Shown: positions 47,388 to 56,163 of the stretch, piece by piece
Position numbering within the stretch: position 1 is the first letter of the stretch
Layout of the letters: every line of letters starts with the position of its first letter
Origin: Candidatus Nanopelagicaceae bacterium
Lineage (GTDB): Bacteria > Actinomycetota > Actinomycetes > Nanopelagicales > Nanopelagicaceae
Assembly (NCBI GenBank): GCA_018882885.1
Contig: VERG01000006.1
Coordinates: 1 to 64,000 of the forward strand
DNA: 64,000 nucleotides
Direction: 5' to 3'
Position numbers and translations under genes: made by a program
Notes under the pieces: model-generated
What the model was told of the DNA's origin: nothing
Seen by the model: only the letters and a program-made list of their open reading frames with translations
Database searches by the model: none

Positions 47388-48139
47388 TTACCTGAGTGGG
47401 CAAATCTACCTGCCTTTTTAACCACTGAATCCAATTGGCTCCGCGTTAGCTTCCCCGTAAAAGTATTCTGTTGGCTGGGATGGTAACTCCCAATGACCAA
47501 TCTAGTATTCCCATCACTACCGAGAAAGTTGAACTGGGCGCCGTGGCCAAACTTTGGGCGGTTTCTAGGCAATTCCTCACCCAATTCAATCAGCGCATCA
47601 ATGATCGCGCGCCAGGCGATCCCGCCTAACGCCAAGTAGCTTCGTGTTGTAGGGAAAAGAAGTTCGACCTCCCGCAATAACCAAGGCTGACATTTTTTTG
47701 TCTCTTCAATACTTGGTTTATTGCCGGGTGGCACGCAACGCACAGCGCACATGATTCGAGTATCGATCAACTCTTGGCCATCATTCAAAGATTCACTGAT
47801 TGGAATTTTCGCTAAACCATTTTTGTGAAGTGATCTATACAACCAATCTCCAGAGCTATCGCCGGTAAAGACTCGACCGGTGCGATTTGCACCATGCGCG
47901 CCAGGCGCTAATCCGATTACCGCAACTTTGGCATTAGTTGGACCAAAACCAGTGATTGGTTTTCCCCAGTACTTCTCATCTTGATAAGAGCGGCGCTTGG
48001 TAACCGCTACCTCTTTTCGCCACTGTACAAGCCTCGGGCAAGCGGTGCATTTGATTAACTCTTGATCAAGCAGCTTCAAGTTGGAAAGTTTTGGTGCTAG
48101 ACGCGCTGGATTAGTCGGCAAGAGACCAAGCCATTCCAT
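47378..48139 (-). CDS. udgB: Uracil-DNA glycosylase family 5 (UdgB)
   Basis: A 253-residue Fe-S uracil-DNA glycosylase. Four cluster cysteines are visible in KCTACPR, CAVRC and KKCQPW; catalytic-region motifs are GLAPGAHGANRTGRVFTGD and SYHPSQQNTFTGKLT. These fit the UdgB group rather than family 4. Its TAG stop is supplied by the 5' end of the downstream tRNA gene (CTGTAG). The start ATG lies within the ppx 3' end, overlapping by 29 bases. Confidence 0.92.
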   Translation of the reverse strand: MEWLGLLPTNPARLAPKLSNLKLLDQELIKCTACPRLVQWRKEVAVTKRRSYQDEKYWGKPITGFGPTNAKVAVIGLAPGAHGANRTGRVFTGDSSGDWLYRSLHKNGLAKIPISESLNDGQELIDTRIMCAVRCVPPGNKPSIEETKKCQPWLLREVELLFPTTRSYLALGGIAWRAIIDALIELGEELPRNRPKFGHGAQFNFLGSDGNTRLVIGSYHPSQQNTFTGKLTRSQLDSVVKKAGRFAHSGKPL

Positions 48140-49025
48140 CGAGAATATCTGACTCTGAAGCTACGAACTCCTCGGCTTTAGAAAACTCCATGATTCGCGA
48201 TAACACCAAAGTTCCTGCGGCGATTACATCAACCCTACCCGGATGCATATAACCCAATGAACCAATCTCTTCTCTATTCATCTTCAGAAAATTATTTGCC
48301 ACTTCATGTGTTTTAGCGGAAGAGATACGGGAAAGATGAATGGCATAACGGTCATACTGCTCTAGCTCCAATGCGGCTGCTGCAACCGTAGTTGCTGTTC
48401 CAGCTACCGCTATTAAGGTTTTGGCCTCAGTAATCGGCACAAAACTGGCCGCTTCTTGAATTGCAGAATCAATATCCTGTCTAGCTTTCTCTATTTCAGC
48501 TTCATTAGGTGGCAACGTAGTGAAATGTCGCTCGCTCATCCGAACACAACCAATGTTCTGACTCTTGGCAAACTGCACCGTCTTCGCGCCAAATACAAAC
48601 TCAGTAGAGCCGCCACCGATATCTATTACTAAATAGGGAGCACCAAAACCCTTTAACTCCTTAGTTGCCCCAAGAAATGAGAGTCTGGCCTCTTCCTCAC
48701 CGCTAATAACCTCAGGGGTAACACCAAGTAAGTTCTTAACTCCGTCGATAAATAAATCTCGATTTGTGGCATCACGTGTTGCGCTAGTGGCACAAAACCT
48801 TATCTTGGAAACACCACGTCTCTTAATTTCATCAGCGAAGGCGGCCACCGCCTTAAAGGTGCGCTCTAAAGCATCCGGGTGAAAAGCTTTATTTTGATCT
48901 ACACCTTGCCCCAGACGCACAATCTCCATTGTTCTAAATACTTCACGGAAGTTGTCACCCGAAACATCGGCAATTAACAAACGAATTGAGTTAGTTCCAC
49001 AATCAATCGCCGCAACCCGTGGCAT
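48111..49025 (-). CDS. ppx: Ppx/GppA family phosphatase (exopolyphosphatase)
   Basis: A 304-residue ASKHA-fold phosphatase acting on polyphosphate or pppGpp. Motifs are AAIDCGTNSIRLL, ATSATRDATN, ISGEEEARLSFLG, VIDIGGGSTEF and GTATTVAA. It is the short actinobacterial form lacking a C-terminal HD domain. It begins directly after the DUF501 stop. From memory, the eno-ftsB-DUF501-ppx order matches mycobacteria. Confidence 0.94.
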   Translation of the reverse strand: MPRVAAIDCGTNSIRLLIADVSGDNFREVFRTMEIVRLGQGVDQNKAFHPDALERTFKAVAAFADEIKRRGVSKIRFCATSATRDATNRDLFIDGVKNLLGVTPEVISGEEEARLSFLGATKELKGFGAPYLVIDIGGGSTEFVFGAKTVQFAKSQNIGCVRMSERHFTTLPPNEAEIEKARQDIDSAIQEAASFVPITEAKTLIAVAGTATTVAAAALELEQYDRYAIHLSRISSAKTHEVANNFLKMNREEIGSLGYMHPGRVDVIAAGTLVLSRIMEFSKAEEFVASESDILDGMAWSLAD

Positions 49026-49541
49026 TTAACTATGCTCCTGATTGCGTCGTTCTAGACAATCTCCGTTTTGCCACCACTGCGGCAATTTTGCCAACGCTTC
49101 ATCCCCCAGTGGATTAACACCGGATCCTGCCGCTAAGGAATGTGCAATCAAGGAGTGTAGACATTTAACCCGATCTGGCATGCCGCCCGCAGAAATGTCA
49201 GCGATCTCCGGCACCTCTATGCCTAAAGCAGCTCTGGCAGCCAAATAGTCATCATGTGCGGCGCGGTACTCGCCAGCTAGATGCGCATCATTTTGTAAAC
49301 GTTCATTCATCTCTGACATCAGAGATGAGTTTTCCAAGGTTGAAATAGCAGAGGTTAAATTGGGACAGGTTGCGTAGTAGAAAGTTGGAAATGGGGTTCC
49401 ATCATTGAGCCGAGGTGGTGTCTCAACAACCGCCGGATTTCCGCAGGGGCAGCGATATGCGACAGCGTGAACATCTCTTGGAGTGCGACCTAATTGCACC
49501 TCAATTGCACTCAAATCATCAGCATTTGGTTTATTAATCAT
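49026..49541 (-). CDS. DUF501 family protein
   Basis: A 171-residue protein of DUF501, an actinobacterial family of unknown function always near ftsB/eno. Characteristic stretches are QLGRTPRDVHAVAYRCPCGNPAVV, PFPTFYYATCPNL and GGMPDRVKCLHSLIAHSLAAG. Cys/His residues suggest metal binding. ATG 49541 overlaps the ftsB stop (ATGA) and is preferred to a start at 49598 inside ftsB. Confidence 0.93.
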   Translation of the reverse strand: MINKPNADDLSAIEVQLGRTPRDVHAVAYRCPCGNPAVVETPPRLNDGTPFPTFYYATCPNLTSAISTLENSSLMSEMNERLQNDAHLAGEYRAAHDDYLAARAALGIEVPEIADISAGGMPDRVKCLHSLIAHSLAAGSGVNPLGDEALAKLPQWWQNGDCLERRNQEHS

Positions 49542-49984
49542 GGAGTCTGAGCACCAACTCCAACCGAGGTAATTGAGGAGATAACTCTGGAGTACCAAGG
49601 AACTCCCAATGGAAAATCTTGATTAATTGGTGCTGCAGCTTCTGTGCCATCATCAACCTGATTATTTACACCAAGAATTATGTACTGCCGCTCACCAGGT
49701 AGGACAAAATGTAGACGATCGCGGGCTTGAGATTTTATGTACTCCGGATCCCGCCATCTTTGCAGCTCCGCGCGGGCCTCCTCCAACTTCTTGCGATTGG
49801 AATCTACATCAGCTTCTAGAGCGCTTATTTGTGCCCGTTGTGCAAAGTAGTGTTGAGTGGGCGGAGCCAATGTAACGGCAACACCAAAAAGCACGATAAA
49901 TAGAATCAATAACCGAGTTGAGATTCCCCGCTTTTCAGCAAACCCTTCAAGAGCCGAACGCAGCTTTAACTTTCTGCGTCTCAT
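49538..49984 (-). CDS. ftsB: Septum formation initiator FtsB/DivIC family protein
   Basis: A 148-residue bitopic division protein. A basic N-terminus precedes one membrane segment (LLILFIVLFGVAVTL), then a coiled coil (ISALEADVDSNRKKLEEARAEL) and the conserved DPEYIKSQARDRLHFVLPGE. It is expected to join FtsQ and FtsL at the septum. ATG 49984. Coupled to DUF501 by ATGA; eno is 16 bases upstream. Confidence 0.93.
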   Translation of the reverse strand: MRRRKLKLRSALEGFAEKRGISTRLLILFIVLFGVAVTLAPPTQHYFAQRAQISALEADVDSNRKKLEEARAELQRWRDPEYIKSQARDRLHFVLPGERQYIILGVNNQVDDGTEAAAPINQDFPLGVPWYSRVISSITSVGVGAQTP

Positions 49985-50000
49985 ATCCGCTCCTTAAAAT

Positions 50001-51311
<1,311 letters not shown>

Positions 51312-51956
51312 TTACTTGCGCTGTGCTTCTTGTTCGCTCATCTGAGCCCGATACTGCAAAGCCGCTTTACGTAGCGCCACCTCGGGATCCACATTATGAG
51401 TTACCGCCCATGAGACCAGAGATAGTAATTGCTCACCCAACATCTGCTCATCTACCGGTGTTTGCGCTGGATGTTCCGGCATCTCAAGATGATTCTTCTG
51501 AGCCCGATAAATTAATTTTGTAGCTAATGGCAATGCTGGCTGTCCGGTCGGGACACCATCATGAGCCGAGGTGCGACCTTTCTCTTCTCTCTTAATCCGC
51601 TCCCAATTCTCCAATACATCACCGCTGGAGTTAACCTCTGCTCCAGAAAAAACATGGGGATGCCTTGATATCAACTTGTCAGCTACTGATTTTGCGACAT
51701 CATCAATATTAAAAGGTTGCGCATCATGTTCCTGCGCTATCCGAGCATGGAAGTAAACCTGCAGCAAAAGATCACCCAGCTCCTCGCGCATATCAACACG
51801 ATTGCCGCTCTCTACTGATTCGATGAACTCGTAGGACTCCTCCAGAAGGTACTTCAAGAGTGATTCATGGGTTTGTTCTGCATCCCACGGACAACCACCA
51901 GGCGAACGAAGTTGATTCATTACCTCTGCGAGGCGAATCAGATTTTCGTAAGCCAT
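51312..51956 (-). CDS. mazG: MazG nucleoside triphosphate pyrophosphohydrolase
   Basis: A 214-residue all-alpha NTP pyrophosphohydrolase cleaning damaged nucleotides. GGCPWDAEQTHESL, the metal-binding LLEESYEFIESVESG and REELGDLLLQVYFHARIA, and KLISRHPHVF with ENWERIKREEK are family hallmarks. Only one full MazG domain is present. ATG 51956 is preferred over the preceding TTG. It follows the SurA-like lipoprotein gene by six bases. Confidence 0.93.
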   Translation of the reverse strand: MAYENLIRLAEVMNQLRSPGGCPWDAEQTHESLLKYLLEESYEFIESVESGNRVDMREELGDLLLQVYFHARIAQEHDAQPFNIDDVAKSVADKLISRHPHVFSGAEVNSSGDVLENWERIKREEKGRTSAHDGVPTGQPALPLATKLIYRAQKNHLEMPEHPAQTPVDEQMLGEQLLSLVSWAVTHNVDPEVALRKAALQYRAQMSEQEAQRK

Positions 51957-51962
51957 CAAAAA

Positions 51963-52559
51963 TTACTTATCTGTTACGGCGTCGCCCGCAGCTTCTGTGG
52001 CAACCACAGTTAGTGTGGAGTCATCCCACTTTCCATATCTTGGGTTGACGGTCACTTTCAGCGCTTTAGCTTTGTCAGTAACCAACTTCTGTATAAAAGT
52101 GTTGATTGTGTTTTCATCAGCACCGGCCGCAGATTGCTGCTCGGTCAACTTGCGCAACACTAAATCGCGGCGTAAAACATCATCGAGTGAGGTAGAGGGA
52201 ATTGCTGCGCTAACTAGGACATTAGGCAGATTAGCCTCGCCACCGATGTTGGTATAAATCTCGACTTTGTAAGCCTCAATCTCTGATGCGCTAATTTCGA
52301 TCTTTTCATCCTTCGCAACGCTTTCAATGATGGCATTTGAGATCATGTAAGAGAGTTGTGAACGGGTTAATGCTTCGCCATCTTCCAACTGCATCTGAGA
52401 GGTATCAACGCCCTCACGTTCCTTCATGATTAGGTCAACCTGTGACTGCAGATCAGAAAGGGCTATCTCGTTGTCACCGACAGTTGCTGCTGAATCAACA
52501 TTCGAACAACCTGTTACCGCCAATGCAACCGCTAGAAATACAGCTAGAAATCTCTTCAC
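51963..52559 (-). CDS. SurA N-terminal-like lipoprotein
   Basis: A 198-residue lipoprotein. The signal peptide ends in the lipobox AVTGC (Cys18). The body is helical with the SurA N-terminal pattern (VGDNEIALSDLQSQVD, LTRSQLSYMISNAII) and ends in NPRYGKWDDSTLTVV. It may chaperone exported proteins; no PPIase domain is seen. GTG start, six bases after mfd. Confidence 0.82.
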   Translation of the reverse strand: MKRFLAVFLAVALAVTGCSNVDSAATVGDNEIALSDLQSQVDLIMKEREGVDTSQMQLEDGEALTRSQLSYMISNAIIESVAKDEKIEISASEIEAYKVEIYTNIGGEANLPNVLVSAAIPSTSLDDVLRRDLVLRKLTEQQSAAGADENTINTFIQKLVTDKAKALKVTVNPRYGKWDDSTLTVVATEAAGDAVTDK

Positions 52560-52565
52560 AAACTC

Positions 52566-55500
52566 TCACTTTCGTTTGGGGCGCTCAAGCAAAGTCTGCG
52601 CTAACTCAAAGGCCCAATCAAGGAGTGAAGTATCTCCTATCTCGTCGACTGCTGACTCCCAGGCTGCGCTTTGGGGGCGTGCGATCATCACTACCTTTGT
52701 CACAGATTTCACAATTGAGCCTGGATACAGGCGATTTATCATGAGTTCTAAGGACTCGCTGGGCTGTAATGGAGCCACCTTCACGTAGCGGCCTTGGACC
52801 GCAAAATCAGTTATGCCATGAGCTTTAACAAAGGTACGCAACTTTGCTACCTGCAAAAGTGCATTGGACTCTTTTGGCAAAGCACCAAATCGATCCACTA
52901 ACTCATCTTTAATTGCATCTATCTCCGCATCATCTTTAGCGTCAGCAAGACGTCTATAGAGATCAAGTCTTAAACGATCGGAAGGAACATACTCTGGTGA
53001 GAGGTGTGCGGTTATCGGTAGCTCAACTTTGCACTCTAGGTTCTCCTCTATTCCATCAATAACTCCGCGCTTGAACTCATTAACCGCTTCTCCAACCATT
53101 CGCATGTAAAGATCAAATCCAACATCAGCAATATGACCAGATTGCTCACCGCCAAGTAGATTGCCCGCACCTCTAATCTCCAAATCCTTAAGTGCAACCT
53201 GCATACCGGCGCCCAATTCAGTGTTCTTTGCGATAGTTGTAAGGCGATCTAGCGCCAACTCTGTTAGTGGTTTATCGGCAGGATATAGAAAATAAGCATA
53301 AGCACGCTCCCGTCCCCGTCCGACTCTGCCCCGTAACTGATGCAGCTGAGAGAGTCCAAACACATCAGAGCGTTCCACTATCAAAGTGTTGGCGTTAGCA
53401 ACATCAATTCCATTCTCAACAATTGTGGTTGAAACCAAAACATCAAACTCGCGATTCCAAAAAGCTACTACTACCTGCTCGAGGGCCGCTTCATTCATTT
53501 GACCATGCGCAATTGCAACTCTGGCCTCGGGTACTAACTTTCTTATTCTGGTAGCAACCTCATCGATACTTTCGACCCTATTATGAATGTAAAAGACCTG
53601 GCCATCTCTTAACAATTCACGGTGAATAGCGGCTGCTACCTGCTTGTCGTCGTAAGCACCAACGTAGGTGAGCACTGGGTGGCGCTCCTCTGGTGGTGTA
53701 GCAATTGTTGACATCTCTCGGATACCGGTAATCGCCATCTCCAAAGTACGTGGAATTGGGGTAGCTGACATAGCTAAGACATCAACACTGGCCCGTAGTT
53801 TTTTCAATTTTTCCTTGTGCTCAACTCCAAATCTTTGCTCTTCATCGACGATTATTAAACCTAGATCCCTAAAGGCAACATCCTCAGATAACAATCGATG
53901 GGTTCCAATCACGACATCGACCGCTCCTGAAGCTAAAGCCTTTAACGCCTCATTAATCTCTTTAGTGGAATTAAAGCGAGATAGGCCAGCAACCTTTATT
54001 GGAAAACCGGCGTACCTTTGAGTAAAAGTTGCGAAATGTTGTTGGGCCAAAAGGGTGGTCGGCACCAAAACCGCAACCTGCTTTCCATCCTGCACCGCTT
54101 TAAATGCAGCTCGAATAGCAATCTCAGTTTTGCCATAACCAACATCGCCACAAACAATTCGATCCATTGGATAAGGCTTTTCCATGTCAGCCTTTACCTC
54201 ATTGATTGTTACCAATTGATCCGGTGTTTCTACATAGGCAAAGGAGTCTTCTAGCTCTCTCTGCCAGGTTGTGTCAGGAGAGAATGCAAAACCTGGAGAG
54301 CTGGTGCGTGCTGCATACAAACGGATTAACTCTCCTGCGATTTCTTTAACGGCCTTTTTGGCTCTTGCCTTTGTCTTGATCCAATCGCCACCGCCGATGC
54401 GATTGACAGCCGGGGTTTCACCTCCGACATATCTTGTGATCTGTTCGAGAGCATCAGTTGGCACATATATTCGATCCGCTGGTTGTCCTCTTTTAGATGC
54501 GGCGTACTCGATAACCAAATACTCGCGTGAGGCGCCACCTACCGTTCTTTGCACCAGCTCGATATATCGACCGACGCCGTGTTGTTCATGAACTACAAAA
54601 TCTCCACTCTTGAGCTCTAGCGGGTCAATGCTCTTCTTTCGCCTAGATGGCATACGAGTAGCAGAGATTCGATTATCTCTGGAGCCGGTTATCTCCGCTT
54701 CCGTGATAAATAAAATCTTCTTCTCAACATCTTCAAAACCATTTCTAAATGCTGAGCTAATTAAATAGAGAGTTCCTCTAACCAACTTGGTATCAATTTT
54801 CTCCTTGAGTACCGCAGGGATATCTGCCTCCTGGAAAATATCCCGATATCGCTCCTGAAGTCCATGTCCAGCAACTGAAATAACGACCAGGTAGCCATCT
54901 GCCATGTAATTCCGCACATCGGCGATGAGTTTTTCTACCTTATTTCGATACGGCTCAATCTCTGAAAACTGTTTTATCTCCAGATCCGATTCAAATCCAA
55001 AGGAGTTGATGCTGTTCCAAGATATACCTTTGTCGGAGGCTAAATCTTTTAACTTATCTAGTTCAACAAAAGCGCCAATTTGCAGCTCAGTGCGCAGTGG
55101 AATTTGAGGATTTACCGCATCGGATTTACTAGTTAAAGCGATATTGGACCATGCCGCGGCTAAGAACTCCTGATTGGTGCTGATTAAATCCTGCACCCTA
55201 GATTTAATCCGTTCCTGCTCTAAGAAAATTACCTTCGCATCATTTGATAAGTACTCAACAAGCGTTTTCATCTTTGGAGATAGAACCGCAGCTAGAGACT
55301 CAATACCCTCTACATAGATTCCCTCCTCTATCTTGTTGCACATTTCAATTAGCTCTGGATACTTTATTTTTAAATCATGGGCTCGCGCTTTAACATCTTC
55401 AGTTATCAAAACCTCGCGGCAGGGAATTAGAGTTAGAGGAGAGTTAATAGCCTCAAAACTTCTTTGATCACTAATCTCAAAGAATTTAAGCTCTTCAATC

Positions 55501-56057
55501 TCATCTCCGAAGAATTCGATGCGTACTGGATGTGCAGAAAGAGGCGGAAAGACATCGATAATTCCACCCCGTACCGCAAAATCACCACGTCTCTCCACCA
55601 TATCCACACGGTTGTAGGCCCTAAGCACTAAATTTGAAATTAGAGTTTCAAATTCAATCTCTTGTCCCCTAGAGATCTTCAAAATTGGTAACTCAATTGC
55701 TGAAGAGACAATTGGTTGAACCAAGGCACGTGCAGAGGTAACAATTACTTTGGCTTGATCAAGATTTAGCAAGGTTTGGACTCTTCTTGCTACTGTGTCA
55801 CTGTTTGGACTTAATTTTTCATGTGGCAGGGTTTCCCAAGCTGGAAACTCCATAACCCCATCTATCAATTCCGCTAACTCTTGTGCCAACTCTGTAGCGC
55901 GTTGACTGGAATGAGCAACCAGCAGAACCTGCTTTTCCTGTGCTTGATCCGCAACTAGAAATGGAGTTGCCGATGGAATCGCAATTAAATTTGCATTCTC
56001 GGATTGCAGCAGAGATTGGGTTGTTTCAGATAGCGAGATAAGCGAAGGTAATCTCAC
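52566..56057 (-). CDS. mfd: Transcription-repair coupling factor
   Basis: A 1,163-residue translocase that removes stalled RNA polymerase and recruits UvrA. The N-terminal UvrB-like module (residues about 1-330), the RNA polymerase interaction domain (GDFVVHEQHGVGRY), the RecG-like motor (GDVGYGKTE, VDEEQRFGV, SATPIPRTLE, LHQLRGRVGRG) and the C-terminal module are all in place. GTG start preceded by GAGGAGG. Divergent from ppc. Confidence 0.97.
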   Translation of the reverse strand: MRLPSLISLSETTQSLLQSENANLIAIPSATPFLVADQAQEKQVLLVAHSSQRATELAQELAELIDGVMEFPAWETLPHEKLSPNSDTVARRVQTLLNLDQAKVIVTSARALVQPIVSSAIELPILKISRGQEIEFETLISNLVLRAYNRVDMVERRGDFAVRGGIIDVFPPLSAHPVRIEFFGDEIEELKFFEISDQRSFEAINSPLTLIPCREVLITEDVKARAHDLKIKYPELIEMCNKIEEGIYVEGIESLAAVLSPKMKTLVEYLSNDAKVIFLEQERIKSRVQDLISTNQEFLAAAWSNIALTSKSDAVNPQIPLRTELQIGAFVELDKLKDLASDKGISWNSINSFGFESDLEIKQFSEIEPYRNKVEKLIADVRNYMADGYLVVISVAGHGLQERYRDIFQEADIPAVLKEKIDTKLVRGTLYLISSAFRNGFEDVEKKILFITEAEITGSRDNRISATRMPSRRKKSIDPLELKSGDFVVHEQHGVGRYIELVQRTVGGASREYLVIEYAASKRGQPADRIYVPTDALEQITRYVGGETPAVNRIGGGDWIKTKARAKKAVKEIAGELIRLYAARTSSPGFAFSPDTTWQRELEDSFAYVETPDQLVTINEVKADMEKPYPMDRIVCGDVGYGKTEIAIRAAFKAVQDGKQVAVLVPTTLLAQQHFATFTQRYAGFPIKVAGLSRFNSTKEINEALKALASGAVDVVIGTHRLLSEDVAFRDLGLIIVDEEQRFGVEHKEKLKKLRASVDVLAMSATPIPRTLEMAITGIREMSTIATPPEERHPVLTYVGAYDDKQVAAAIHRELLRDGQVFYIHNRVESIDEVATRIRKLVPEARVAIAHGQMNEAALEQVVVAFWNREFDVLVSTTIVENGIDVANANTLIVERSDVFGLSQLHQLRGRVGRGRERAYAYFLYPADKPLTELALDRLTTIAKNTELGAGMQVALKDLEIRGAGNLLGGEQSGHIADVGFDLYMRMVGEAVNEFKRGVIDGIEENLECKVELPITAHLSPEYVPSDRLRLDLYRRLADAKDDAEIDAIKDELVDRFGALPKESNALLQVAKLRTFVKAHGITDFAVQGRYVKVAPLQPSESLELMINRLYPGSIVKSVTKVVMIARPQSAAWESAVDEIGDTSLLDWAFELAQTLLERPKRK

Positions 56058-56095
56058 AGCTAAACCCTCCTCTGCCTGCTCAAATAAACGCCTTA

Positions 56096-56125
56096 TAGCC
56101 CCACCTGAAAAAACCAGGGGGGCTA
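56096..56125. other. Stem-loop in the mfd-ppc divergent region
   Basis: TAGCCCC(A)CCTG pairs with CAGG(G)GGGCTA around an A-rich loop. It is centred in the 106-base gap between the mfd and ppc starts. No T-run follows, so it is not an intrinsic terminator; it may be an operator or a leader structure of mfd or ppc mRNA. Confidence 0.55.
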
Positions 56126-56163
56126 GCGAACTTGATGGAATTCTATCGTGCCATTATTAGCCG

